DNA from: Leptospiraceae bacterium
Lineage (GTDB): Bacteria; Spirochaetota; Leptospiria; Leptospirales; Leptospiraceae
Direction of reading: 5' to 3'
Assembly: GCA_017996175.1 (NCBI GenBank)
Contig: JAGOHK010000024.1
Span: 1 to 42,955, forward strand
Length of the DNA stretch: 42,955 nucleotides
The first letter of the stretch is position 1. Every line of letters starts with the position of its first letter. The notes below the pieces were generated by a model that did no database searches, had not been told where the DNA came from, and saw only the letters and a list, made by a program, of their open reading frames with translations. The position numbers and the translations under genes are program-made. Below are positions 7,665 through 17,078 of the stretch, piece after piece.

Positions 7665-10373
7665 ATGAGAATAACGTTTCAAATTGTTTTACTTTTTTAT
7701 GTTTTATTTCCTCTTTTTCTTTTTGCACAAAATACGAGAGAGAATGTTACAATAAATAAATTTCAACCCATAAACAAATCGGATGAAGATATTTCCAATT
7801 TGATCTCATTAAAAATAGAAAAGGAAATAACAAAATTAAAATATGAGATTAATTCTATTTCCGAAAGCGATAATCAGACTGCCTTAAAAAAAAGTAAAGA
7901 GACCGGATCCAAGTTTTTAATCGGAGGGTATTTTGGTAAAAATAAATATGATAATTACGAGCTGTATTCTCAAATTTACGATCCTGAAAAAGATATTATA
8001 ATAGACTCTGTTATTTTATCTGATTCGTTTTCAGAAATAGACGGAATAGATTTAGATAAACAAGAAGTAAAAGAGGCAGTAGAAAAAAAAATCGATCAAT
8101 TAGTTGAGAAGCTAACATTCCGTTTGCGCGTTAACTCCAAGAAAAAGATTCAAGTGGATAATCTAAATGAATTAGAAAATTCAAAGCTTGGTCAGAAACA
8201 AAAATTTCCTTATCCTAAAAAAGATGCAGATACACAAACAGCAGAAGTTTTCAAAATTTTACAAGAAAATGCGATTAATAGACAAGTAGAAGTCGCATCT
8301 CTTTTTAAAGAAGATGAATTAAAAGTAGGTTCAACTGTTGCATCAGTAGATGAAACTCAGTGGAAAAAATACGGTGCTAGAAAATCTGTAGAGGCAGTTG
8401 GTCATTTACCTTCGGTCATGCATAATTATACGTTAGGCGGAGCACAAGCAACTTCGATTCGAGGATATACTAATAATAATTCTTTTTCAGGAGTTGCCAA
8501 ACTCATTGATGGAATTCCCGTAAATAATTTTGTCCAAAGCTCTGGAGTATCGAATGTATCTAATTTTGGTTTGGGTAGTACCAATAGAATTGAAATGATT
8601 CGAGGTCCGGGATCTGCTATTTATGGAAGTGATGCGTTTCATGGAGTCTATTCTATAAAAGCCTATGAATCAGAAAAAGATATGACGGAAGTTTATTCAG
8701 AGGTAGGAACACTTGGATTTTATAGTGGGTTTATTCGATCAAGCAAAGGGGCTTATGACAATAAGCTGCGAGTTCATGTATCTGCAACAGGGCAGGGGCA
8801 GCGAGACCAACAGACTCCTTATACTTCTAATTTGTATACGTTAGTTCCACGGGTTAATTATATTCAACCCCCATTTAATTCTTATCCAGGGATTTATGAT
8901 ATGCCCGGAGTAAATAAAAACCAATACCATAATGGAACGGCAACTGCAAAGATTGACTATAAACCAACTGAAAATTTAACTTTAAGATTAGGTATTTATA
9001 CAACGGAATGGAATGGAAAAGATTTTCCCGGGACAGGTCCTAATGTTTCCTTAAATCGAGATACATCTTACAGAGATGCTAAATTTTATATGACCAAGTT
9101 TACAACAGAATATAAATTTGCGAACGATATCACGATTGACGGAACGGTTTATGGCTGGCAACAGAATCTCAATTTTGCTACATTACTTTATATTCCAGCA
9201 CCATTTTCGGAATTAATTGGTTCTGCAAATAAGTCCACAGAACAACGATTTGGCGCGACTGTGACTGCAAAACAATCTAAAAATTCTTTCAATACACAGT
9301 GGATTATCAGTTCCGGTTTTAGCCAATTTCAATTTCCCGATACTAAGCTTACCTTTACTAGTCAAAATACTCTGACAGGATTCAGACTCGATTCAGCACT
9401 AGCAATACAAAATAAATTACAATGGCAAACTGCTCCCTATGAAAGTATGAAAAGAACCATCAAAAGTTCTTTTTTTCAAACTAAAACTGGATTTTTTAAA
9501 GAGAGAGTTTACCTCTTGTTAGGCGGACGATATGATATGTATTCAGATTTTGGAAATCAATTTACTCCCCGAGGTGGTTTTATCTTTATGTTATCTGAAA
9601 AAACTGCATTGAAAACTCTTTACGGAAGGGCTTTTCGTGCTCCGAATGCACAGGATTTAACCTATAATACCGCTGTGTTAGGAAATAGTAAATTGAAACC
9701 AGAAACCATTGACTCTTACGAAGTGTCTATTATGCATAAAGAAAAAAACTGGAAAGTAAACTTAATAACATTCGAAAATACATGGAAAAATGGAATTGTC
9801 CGGGTATTAAAATCTGGACTCCCACAACCGTTTATTGCAGAAGCGGAAAATAAAGGTATAAACAAGTCTAGAGGTGTAGAACTTGAATTTTATTTTAATA
9901 ATGAAAAATGGGATTTTCTATTAGCAGGTTCACATGTGGTTTCTAAGGATTATACGCAACCCGATTTAATTACTTTCAATGAGTCTAATTTCAAAATTGC
10001 GCAAAATCCCGCTTTCTTTACTTCTCAAAATCCAAACGGGAAACGATATACGCTATTCCCCCGTTATATTGTAAGTTTAGGAGCAGGGTATACATTTGAT
10101 TGGAACAAGTTGAGTATATTCATTGTAAACCGCTTTTTCTCTGATTACCGTGATACAACTTATGCAAATCAAAATGGAACTTCTCGATATATAAAAAATT
10201 ATAGTAGATTCGATATTACTATTTCTTTGCAGCCGACAGAAAGTTTTGAATGTGGGTTAGTTGTGCGTAATCTTTCGAATCGTAAAAATCATATCCCTGG
10301 AACTTTTGAAAGTTCTTATGGAATTTTAGATGAAGAATTAAATGCTTCTCTTAGAGCAGGAATGAAGTTTTAA
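7665..10373 (+). CDS. TonB-dependent outer-membrane receptor with extra N-terminal periplasmic domain
   Basis: The 902-residue protein begins with a signal peptide (cleavage near FLFAQ, residues 18-22). Residues 25-160 form an additional domain not found in standard receptors. Its strand pattern FLIGGYF...YELYSQIYDPEKD...IDS resembles FlgO/TolB-N/CsgG-like periplasmic domains. A charged linker (165-215) leads to the plug (about 215-335) with SIRGY, LIDGIPV and the signature IRGPGSAIYGSDAFHG. The remaining residues form the 22-strand barrel and end in Phe (GMKF), the usual outer-membrane signal. Colicin-type receptors of this class import iron chelates, cobalamin or other large ligands using TonB/ExbBD energy. 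No Fur box or ligand-specific neighbour was found, so the substrate is unknown. The 139 bases upstream contain no gene. Confidence 0.93.
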   Translation: MRITFQIVLLFYVLFPLFLFAQNTRENVTINKFQPINKSDEDISNLISLKIEKEITKLKYEINSISESDNQTALKKSKETGSKFLIGGYFGKNKYDNYELYSQIYDPEKDIIIDSVILSDSFSEIDGIDLDKQEVKEAVEKKIDQLVEKLTFRLRVNSKKKIQVDNLNELENSKLGQKQKFPYPKKDADTQTAEVFKILQENAINRQVEVASLFKEDELKVGSTVASVDETQWKKYGARKSVEAVGHLPSVMHNYTLGGAQATSIRGYTNNNSFSGVAKLIDGIPVNNFVQSSGVSNVSNFGLGSTNRIEMIRGPGSAIYGSDAFHGVYSIKAYESEKDMTEVYSEVGTLGFYSGFIRSSKGAYDNKLRVHVSATGQGQRDQQTPYTSNLYTLVPRVNYIQPPFNSYPGIYDMPGVNKNQYHNGTATAKIDYKPTENLTLRLGIYTTEWNGKDFPGTGPNVSLNRDTSYRDAKFYMTKFTTEYKFANDITIDGTVYGWQQNLNFATLLYIPAPFSELIGSANKSTEQRFGATVTAKQSKNSFNTQWIISSGFSQFQFPDTKLTFTSQNTLTGFRLDSALAIQNKLQWQTAPYESMKRTIKSSFFQTKTGFFKERVYLLLGGRYDMYSDFGNQFTPRGGFIFMLSEKTALKTLYGRAFRAPNAQDLTYNTAVLGNSKLKPETIDSYEVSIMHKEKNWKVNLITFENTWKNGIVRVLKSGLPQPFIAEAENKGINKSRGVELEFYFNNEKWDFLLAGSHVVSKDYTQPDLITFNESNFKIAQNPAFFTSQNPNGKRYTLFPRYIVSLGAGYTFDWNKLSIFIVNRFFSDYRDTTYANQNGTSRYIKNYSRFDITISLQPTESFECGLVVRNLSNRKNHIPGTFESSYGILDEELNASLRAGMKF

Positions 10374-10394
10374 TTAATGAGGATTTGAATCTGC

Positions 10395-12425
10395 TTAATT
10401 TTTTCTCTCAATAGCTAGGAGTGTAATATCATCTTGTTGTGAATTTTTTCCGAGGTAAGCAAAAACAATGTCTAAAATTTTTTCTAAGTATTTATCATTT
10501 GGTAATTTTCTATTAGCCAGTGATACCTCTGAGAATCTATCCTCTCCAAACTCTTCTCGGTTCTCGTTGAACTCCTCAAAAATTCCATCTGTAAACAGGA
10601 GAATTCTATCGTTATCCGCAAAGTCAAACTCTAGAGTTTTAAATTCTGCATCCTTGGTAACACCCATGAGTTTACCTGTACTACTCAAGATATTCAAAGA
10701 ACTAGTTCGGAATAAAAATTGATCTGGATGTCCACCTGCCGCATAGTAGATTTTATTTTTCTCTAAATCAATATCCATTAAAACACAAGTGAAATAGGCA
10801 TTCAAATAAAAATACCTATGACAATATTGTTGATTTAAAATAGTTAAAACCTCTCCAGGGGATAATGGAAAACTCTTCGTATTTTGGTATTCGGAGTTTA
10901 TTGTCATTGTCATAAGTGCACCTTGAACTCCATGACCAGTTGCATCTGCAAGAAAAATTCGAATTACATTCTCATTCAGTTGAATTATATCATAAAAATC
11001 ACCTCCTACTTCCTCCATTGGTAAGTATTTTACTTCGACAGAGAGTGAATCATGAAAATTAATTTTTCGTGGTAACGTATTCGTTTGGATTTTTTTTGCT
11101 GTGTTTAAGTCAGAACGAATAGATTTTAATGCTTGGGAAAGCTCTTCCGTTCTCTTCTCTACTTTGATTTCTAATGAACTGTTAGCCTCTTTTAAATTAT
11201 TTTTGAGATAATTAATCTTATCCGCAAGTCCTAAAGCTAGAAGAATCAGCATGAAAGAATATCCAACTTGAAACGACCAATAAATAAATACGTTTGGAAT
11301 TAAAATAAACGTCACTGTCACCAAAAAAGTTATCGTTCCTATAAAAAATGAAATGAACGAAGCAACATAATAATAAGCAGGTCTATACCGTTTAATGCAA
11401 AGATAAACACCAACAATAATTTCGAAAATAAAGCTAGAAACCCCAATCAAAGCCAAAGCTCTAAAAGTAAAAACTGGATTTGATTTTATTGTGAATAAAA
11501 ATACAAAAGGCATCAATACAAAAATTGAAATTATATACTTATTAACTAAACGCATTCGGGGAGCATTTCGTTCTAATTCCAAGTATTCGTTTGTATACAG
11601 CAACATAAAAATCATAGTTAGGTTCGGGAAAATGATTAAATCATGATTTTGTAACCAAGGATTATTAGGATAAAAAAATTGAAATGAAGTACCATGAAAC
11701 CCCATTAAAAATATACAAAAGAAAAAAGTACTTGCGGAAACATATAAATAGACTCTTTCGCGTATCGTAAGATATAGAAAAAAATTATATAATAACATTA
11801 TACCTGAGAGACCATAAATGATTCCATTTACAAGATTTCTTATTGAAACCCACTCCTGAAATTTATTTAGAGAAAATAAATTTGGATTTATTATGGAGCC
11901 ATTATATGTACTTCTTGTTCTTAAATAGTATGTTTGTTTTGTATTCGATTCTTGGTTTAATTCAAATGCAAATCCTAGATTTTTAATTTCTCTTTGCGAA
12001 TACGGAAAAGTATCCCCTGTGATATATTTTTTAAATCCATTTTCTTTGTCTGGAAAATAAACTTCAATATAATCCTGTCTAGAAAAAGAAATCTCGAATA
12101 TAGATTGAAATAATTTTTCTGATTTATTGTGAATGGAAAATCGAATCCAAAAATAAGAGTCGTTAAATCCGAAATTCACTTTATGCTTTGGAATCCTTTG
12201 CCAAGTTGTAGCCTCGGATTTCACTTCCTCAAAACCAAGTAATCCTGTCGGGTCTTCTATATAGTCGCAATAGAGGCTTAAATCTTCTTGTGTAAAACTT
12301 TCGATGTCTTGAATAATTAAAACTTTGTCTGCTTGATTTTCTTGATCACTCTCCGATTTAGAAGGACTTGGATTACATCCCAGTAATACTGAGAAAAATA
12401 TTAGAATAAACTTTCTGTAAACCAT
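10395..12425 (-). CDS. Lipoprotein 7TM-DISM receptor with SpoIIE/PP2C phosphatase domain
   Basis: The 676-residue protein carries a lipobox-like LLGC (Cys17), so it may be lipidated. Residues 40-190 form an outer 7TMR-DISMED2-like sensor domain, about 195-402 hold seven TM helices, 405-445 a coiled coil (KVEKRTEELSQALKSI) and 455-674 the SpoIIE phosphatase. Metal-binding signatures GGDFYD (474-479), DATGHG (494-499), FTDG (611-614) and QQDDITLL (663-670) are intact, so it should be active. Such enzymes dephosphorylate STAS-domain anti-anti-sigma factors, and two STAS proteins lie elsewhere in this window. The start is 26 bp below the nuclease gene's stop, on the same strand and without a clear ribosome binding site. 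Read-through from the restriction cassette is possible. It is convergent with the receptor gene, 21 bp away. Confidence 0.93.
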   Translation of the reverse strand: MVYRKFILIFFSVLLGCNPSPSKSESDQENQADKVLIIQDIESFTQEDLSLYCDYIEDPTGLLGFEEVKSEATTWQRIPKHKVNFGFNDSYFWIRFSIHNKSEKLFQSIFEISFSRQDYIEVYFPDKENGFKKYITGDTFPYSQREIKNLGFAFELNQESNTKQTYYLRTRSTYNGSIINPNLFSLNKFQEWVSIRNLVNGIIYGLSGIMLLYNFFLYLTIRERVYLYVSASTFFFCIFLMGFHGTSFQFFYPNNPWLQNHDLIIFPNLTMIFMLLYTNEYLELERNAPRMRLVNKYIISIFVLMPFVFLFTIKSNPVFTFRALALIGVSSFIFEIIVGVYLCIKRYRPAYYYVASFISFFIGTITFLVTVTFILIPNVFIYWSFQVGYSFMLILLALGLADKINYLKNNLKEANSSLEIKVEKRTEELSQALKSIRSDLNTAKKIQTNTLPRKINFHDSLSVEVKYLPMEEVGGDFYDIIQLNENVIRIFLADATGHGVQGALMTMTINSEYQNTKSFPLSPGEVLTILNQQYCHRYFYLNAYFTCVLMDIDLEKNKIYYAAGGHPDQFLFRTSSLNILSSTGKLMGVTKDAEFKTLEFDFADNDRILLFTDGIFEEFNENREEFGEDRFSEVSLANRKLPNDKYLEKILDIVFAYLGKNSQQDDITLLAIERKN

Positions 12426-12451
12426 AACGTTTTAGTTAGAGCATGATCAAG

Positions 12452-13129
12452 CTATTGACAATTAATCCAAAAATGATGAAGCTCTAATGGCTTTGCCTTT
12501 ATAACATTAGATATTAAATGGGCAAATAATTGAACGTCTCCTTCTGATTTAAAATGAAAAAAAGGGTCTAATCGTTCTTTTGCGCTCCAATTCGAATCTG
12601 TATTTACTTGTTCTTCGATCCAATGATTAATTCTTTCTTTCCAATCATCAAAGGTGTCTTTTTCGACAAATCCAAGTATACCACATTTAGTTAAACCGAT
12701 TCCATGTTTTTCGATTTTGAATCGCTCGATGCCTCCATTATTAGTCTTTCCTATGACATATTCCTTTTCGAATGTTTGAGAGGGCAATCTTTTGGCTTCG
12801 ACGACAAATAAAGCAGGAGAATCTTTTCCCAGTTCTCTTTTGTGAAAGAAAAAATCAGGAACTCCTTTTGAACCATAATAAGTATCTGAATATTGTGTTT
12901 GAGCAAGAAATGGATAATCATTTGAAATATAAATGTTAAGTTGAGTAACAAAGAGTTGAGTTAAACTGTTCTCATTCAATTTGCCTTTATTCGGATGCCC
13001 GCTTAACGCTGATAAAAAATAGTCAGAAGTTTCTCTGATGCACTTTACAAATTTATTTACGGAAGTTCCTTTCGGAAAGGTAAATTGGTCGGTATTTTGC
13101 GCGGTGGTTTCGTTTTCATCGATTATCAT
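12452..13129 (-). CDS. Putative restriction endonuclease subunit, PD-(D/E)XK fold
   Basis: The 225-residue soluble protein shows a credible PD-(D/E)XK catalytic layout: an N-terminal helix with Glu53 (LNENSLTQLF), Pro91-Asp92 in GVPDFFFHK, then Glu111-Ala-Lys113 in LFVVEAKRL. A later conserved-looking segment GKTNNGGIERFK and KHGIGLTKCGILGF would complete the fold. Its ATG directly abuts the TAA stop of the upstream methylase, so the two are translationally coupled. The arrangement suggests cleavage activity supplied in trans to the methylase and specificity protein. No helicase or separate specificity gene is visible. Function is inferred from motif and context; the exact family was not recognised. 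Confidence 0.75.
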   Translation of the reverse strand: MIIDENETTAQNTDQFTFPKGTSVNKFVKCIRETSDYFLSALSGHPNKGKLNENSLTQLFVTQLNIYISNDYPFLAQTQYSDTYYGSKGVPDFFFHKRELGKDSPALFVVEAKRLPSQTFEKEYVIGKTNNGGIERFKIEKHGIGLTKCGILGFVEKDTFDDWKERINHWIEEQVNTDSNWSAKERLDPFFHFKSEGDVQLFAHLISNVIKAKPLELHHFWINCQ

Positions 13130-16054
13130 TTAGTAACCAGCCTCTGATAAATCGGCAAAGCATTTATCTGCATCTCGATATGCAATCAAAGAAAGCCAAT
13201 ATCTATATTGATTTGGTTTAATAAATACGATTGTATCTTTCTCTGGATAAATTTTAATAATTTTATTTATATTTAATTGCCTGGAAATTTCGGCATTAGA
13301 TAAGTTTATTAAATCAAGCCTTTCGTTACTTGTGTGAAAAACTGCTTCTCTATTTTGACTGTCAAATTTAAAAATGGTTGCGATAAAAGAATAATCTAAT
13401 TTAACAACATCACTTAATCGAAATTTATTACTATTATCCGCATAAATTAAATTTAATACTTTAGAGAATTCAATTCCATAATTATTTAAAAATGATTCAT
13501 ATTCAGAGTCAGGAATTGGCTTAACAGCCTTTGAATTTTCTCCATGCGCGATAAAATCTTGCATACCATTATTTACATCATATATAATTTTTTTATCAAA
13601 TTCAGATAAACCGCTATCTTTTTCGATAAAGGGTAAATTCATAATATCCGCTTTTAAGATAGCTGTATTTAAATTTACGTATGCCTGACCACTTGTTACT
13701 AGCATATAGAATCTATAAAAATCATTATTAATTAGGAAGGAAGATAGAATTTTTTCTAGCAAAACAAAATCGTTATGTTTTGAAATTCCAATTATTTTAT
13801 GTTGAAAGGAAAATGTTTCTTTAGTCAAGTGTATTGGAATTCTATTTGTTCCAATATTTTCTTTAATAATAATTCGATGACCGTAAAATATAACTTTATC
13901 TGGTATCTTTTCAAATTTAATTTTTTTATTAACCTTCTCTAATTTATCTAAATCGATTCTATCTTCATCGATAGCTTCAGTGGGTAATGTCGGAATTTCA
14001 TAAATAAAATCAGGAATCAATTTTCCTTTTGACCCTACTTTATACCCTTCGCCAATTATGCATTTATTAATCGATAAATACTCTTCAAACTTTTTTACAC
14101 CACTAAATTTCTCTATAAGATTTTTGATTCTTCCGCCGCCGAGTAAATTATTTTTCCAAATAAAATTATTTTCTATAGCTGTTTGTCTGTTTACGAAGTG
14201 TAAATCATAGTCATCAATTTCGAAAATGATTCTTTCTTTGATTGCTTTCGTTCTTCGAAACGTTACATGTAGAATATTTTTTTTGAAGTCAGGCTTTTCA
14301 TTTTTGACAAAGATGGCAGCTGTTGCTACATCTGCGCCATTTTCCCAAAGAGATTTATTCCTAGCAAGTGCAGTAAAATCCAATATTTGAGCTACATTTA
14401 ATTGAGAAAATAATTGATTCTTATATTTCTCCGAAGTGCTATTATATAGGAGACCGGATGATTTTATTATTAAACAAACTAGCCCTTTTTCTTTTAAATA
14501 GGAAAATGATTCAGATAAAAATTTTAAAGCAATTTGACCTTGTGGAATACTAACACTTAGTCCCTTATATTCCCATTGCTTTGAATAATCTTGGATTGCC
14601 CCTACTTTGAAAGGAGGATTTCCAATAATCAAATCAAACCTTTGGGCTGCCAACTTATGCTTATAAAAAAAATCAGAATGAATAATATTAGATTCAGTCA
14701 GATCATCAAATTTCAATTCATTTATTATTTTAAGCGGCTCAAGCTCATTGCATAAAGCTAATGACAGGCTAAATGATGTTAATCGCACTGCCTGTTCTTC
14801 TTTATCCACACCATAGATATTTGATAAAATTCTTTTCAAATCAGGCAATTGCGGTAACTGCATATTATTCTGTAATCGCCAAATTTGTACTAAGCGCTTA
14901 AACGCTGTTACTAAAAAAATACCGGAGCCGCAGGCAGGATCTAGTATTTTGTAAGTGTTCAAATCTATTTCTTTAAATTTCTTTAGAGGTATCGCTTCAT
15001 CCACGAGGAGTCTTACTAAATGTGACGGAGTATAGTAAATTCCACCTTCCTTTTTCTTTTCATTTTGCTCTTCTTCATTGTTGCCAGTTAAAAACTCTTC
15101 ATATAATCTACTTATCAACTCTACGGGGATATATTTGAATTCAAAGTAACGCCAAAGTTCATACTGGCTATTTTCGAAAGAACGATTCGTGTCTAATAAT
15201 TCAGCAAGGATGGATAAGTCTAATTTTCGTAATTCTAATTTTTCTTTATCAGTCCAATAAAAAACATTTCCATTAAAACCTTTATTTCTATCATTCAACT
15301 CCTCAAGTAATTCAACGAACTTACCTTTTTTTTGAAGAACATCATTGAAAGAAACAGAGTTGTCATATTTTTTAAAAAATTTATTCGATAGAAGTCTATT
15401 TCCATTGTTATCTATTCGTTCTTCTAAATACTTAATTAAGATAGATTGAATTATAATTTTATTTATTAATTCTTCCGAAAGGCGAGGGTGTTTTTCTTTA
15501 AAATCAGATATAATGAATTTTATATTTTCTATTAATTTCTCGTAAGAGGAATTTTGGAATTTGAATTTATTTCTGTTTTCTTCTTCTTCCCAGAAAACTC
15601 CACTTTTAATTTTGATTGCAAATTGTTCGTTATAAAGTTTATGGATTCCTTTGATCAAACTTAGATTCTTTTCGAGGTAAGTTGGAGTATCGTCTTTTTT
15701 TATAGATTTTGTGCAGTCTATTATTTTAATTTCTGTCGAATAGAATATACAGGCTAATGGAACTTCACCGCTACTCCATAATTTCTTTTGAATATCAGTC
15801 AGCTTATTTTCATTAAATCCCTGTTCGGTAAAGTCATATAGATATACTTGAGGTTTATAACTACCGTTAAGTTGTTTTCTTAGAAAAATAGCACTTGCTT
15901 CAAAATCCCTTGCTCGAATAATATGGAAAGTAATTTCGGGATCAAATATTTTTAACCCATCTTCAATTAAAAAGAAGGTATCGTCCGATTTTTCAAAGCC
16001 TAACTTTTCGAGACCTTTGGTAAATGCTGAATCTTTTAATTTTTGATTTCCCAT
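13130..16054 (-). CDS. Large N6-adenine DNA methyltransferase (type IIG/Eco57I-like)
   Basis: The 974-residue protein has an N6-adenine methylase core: GGIYYTPSHLVRLLVDE (337-353), the SAM-binding motif DPACGSG (372-378), YGVDKEEQAV (414-423) and catalytic NPPF (479-482). Residues 1-160 form a separate module of unknown fold without a visible PD-(D/E)XK triad. Residues 680-960 resemble a target-recognition region, including the segment LKADIMNLPF. This is the size and order of type IIG enzymes, except that the nuclease is encoded separately in the next gene. It would methylate adenine in an asymmetric site and, with the nuclease, restrict foreign DNA. No clear ribosome binding site precedes the ATG; an AT-rich palindrome lies there instead. 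The local base composition looks even more AT-rich than the neighbours, fitting acquisition by transfer. Confidence 0.88.
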   Translation of the reverse strand: MGNQKLKDSAFTKGLEKLGFEKSDDTFFLIEDGLKIFDPEITFHIIRARDFEASAIFLRKQLNGSYKPQVYLYDFTEQGFNENKLTDIQKKLWSSGEVPLACIFYSTEIKIIDCTKSIKKDDTPTYLEKNLSLIKGIHKLYNEQFAIKIKSGVFWEEEENRNKFKFQNSSYEKLIENIKFIISDFKEKHPRLSEELINKIIIQSILIKYLEERIDNNGNRLLSNKFFKKYDNSVSFNDVLQKKGKFVELLEELNDRNKGFNGNVFYWTDKEKLELRKLDLSILAELLDTNRSFENSQYELWRYFEFKYIPVELISRLYEEFLTGNNEEEQNEKKKEGGIYYTPSHLVRLLVDEAIPLKKFKEIDLNTYKILDPACGSGIFLVTAFKRLVQIWRLQNNMQLPQLPDLKRILSNIYGVDKEEQAVRLTSFSLSLALCNELEPLKIINELKFDDLTESNIIHSDFFYKHKLAAQRFDLIIGNPPFKVGAIQDYSKQWEYKGLSVSIPQGQIALKFLSESFSYLKEKGLVCLIIKSSGLLYNSTSEKYKNQLFSQLNVAQILDFTALARNKSLWENGADVATAAIFVKNEKPDFKKNILHVTFRRTKAIKERIIFEIDDYDLHFVNRQTAIENNFIWKNNLLGGGRIKNLIEKFSGVKKFEEYLSINKCIIGEGYKVGSKGKLIPDFIYEIPTLPTEAIDEDRIDLDKLEKVNKKIKFEKIPDKVIFYGHRIIIKENIGTNRIPIHLTKETFSFQHKIIGISKHNDFVLLEKILSSFLINNDFYRFYMLVTSGQAYVNLNTAILKADIMNLPFIEKDSGLSEFDKKIIYDVNNGMQDFIAHGENSKAVKPIPDSEYESFLNNYGIEFSKVLNLIYADNSNKFRLSDVVKLDYSFIATIFKFDSQNREAVFHTSNERLDLINLSNAEISRQLNINKIIKIYPEKDTIVFIKPNQYRYWLSLIAYRDADKCFADLSEAGY

Positions 16055-16070
16055 ATTTTATCTAAAATAT
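16053..16070. promoter_or_regulatory. Inverted repeat at the methylase start
   Basis: ATATTTTA (16053-16060), a two-base spacer, then TAAAATAT (16063-16070) form a perfect 8-bp inverted repeat that covers the methylase start codon and its expected Shine-Dalgarno region. It could be an operator for autoregulation, but AT-rich symmetry also arises by chance. Confidence 0.3.
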
Positions 16071-16319
16071 ACAAGTAAAAATGTTTCTACTTATTGTACA
16101 ATTACTTAATCTTTTTTTGTACCCCAGAAAAAAATAGTCCCGTTCGTTCATCAGATATTAATATTTTCGACCATCTAGTCTGGCTTTTTCTATCGTATTT
16201 TACAAATAAAATAAAACTTGTGAAATATAGTCAATGATAATAAGATTATCCGATACTAAATACAGTATATCTAATAAAAAATAAATCAAAATCGCTTCAA
16301 AATGAACAAGGTTACTCAA

Positions 16320-17078
16320 ATGAAACAACTGCTAGTATTTTTACTCTTCTCCCATTTTGCGATTGTTGCCGAAGAAAAACTAGGCGGACAGGAAATTATT
16401 GAGAGACTAGACCGAGCCGTTGGGATTAACGAAGGTTTAACTCTGGCTAGACTATCTATTCGAAAAGGAAATCATGAAACTCATTTCTGGAAAGTAAATA
16501 TTTTTAAAAAGGAAGAAGATGTTCTTTACATATTTGAGATTACTCATCATAAGCCGGTCGCAAAATTATTTTCTATAAAACGCGGAGAAAAATTAATTTA
16601 TTATAATGTTTTATCTGGAAAGTTTTTTCAGATAGAGCAAATGGAAAAAATGCAAAGTATTCTTGGTACATCCTTTACATTTAGAGATTTTAGCAATTAT
16701 CTCTATGAAGCAAATTACAATCCTGAAAGCGTAAATAGAACTAAACCAGAGACTTCAGAGTCTAGCATTGTGAAAATGATTCCGATTAGTTTTCCTTCTT
16801 ATAAACATATAGAACTTTATGTGGATAACTCTGATTACTCACCGCGCAAAGTAGATTTTACTTCTCCAGAAGGACTTTTGATTAAAACTCTAAAATTTCA
16901 TTACGGAAAGATAAAAGTTAGAGAAGATAAATCAATTTCTGAAATTTCTTCTTTAAAAAAATTAGAGATGAATGATAATGCAACCAACTACACTTCAACG
17001 TTTGAGTTCATAGAATGGAATAAAAATGTAAAACCTGATAGAGTATTTTATGAAATGAAAACTATGTATGAAAAATAA
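16320..17078 (+). CDS. LolA-like outer-membrane lipoprotein-sorting family protein
   Basis: The product is about 252 residues and begins with a signal peptide (MKQLLVFLLFSHFAIVAEE). I chose the ATG at 16320, eight bases after AAGG, rather than the in-frame ATG at 16302, which lacks a binding site and would lengthen the charged tail. The mature part is beta-rich (KGNHETHFWKVNIFKKEEDVLYIFEI, LYVDNSDYSPRKVDF) and resembles the LolA/LppX-like fold seen in MucB-type and exporter-associated periplasmic proteins. The segment VAKLFSIKRGEKLIYYN and MLGTSFTF-like region (SILGTSFTFRDF) match the 'outer membrane lipoprotein-sorting protein' group often encoded with RND exporters. No exporter is next to it here. 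Its stop codon touches the stop of the convergent gene with no bases between. Confidence 0.78.
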   Translation: MKQLLVFLLFSHFAIVAEEKLGGQEIIERLDRAVGINEGLTLARLSIRKGNHETHFWKVNIFKKEEDVLYIFEITHHKPVAKLFSIKRGEKLIYYNVLSGKFFQIEQMEKMQSILGTSFTFRDFSNYLYEANYNPESVNRTKPETSESSIVKMIPISFPSYKHIELYVDNSDYSPRKVDFTSPEGLLIKTLKFHYGKIKVREDKSISEISSLKKLEMNDNATNYTSTFEFIEWNKNVKPDRVFYEMKTMYEK

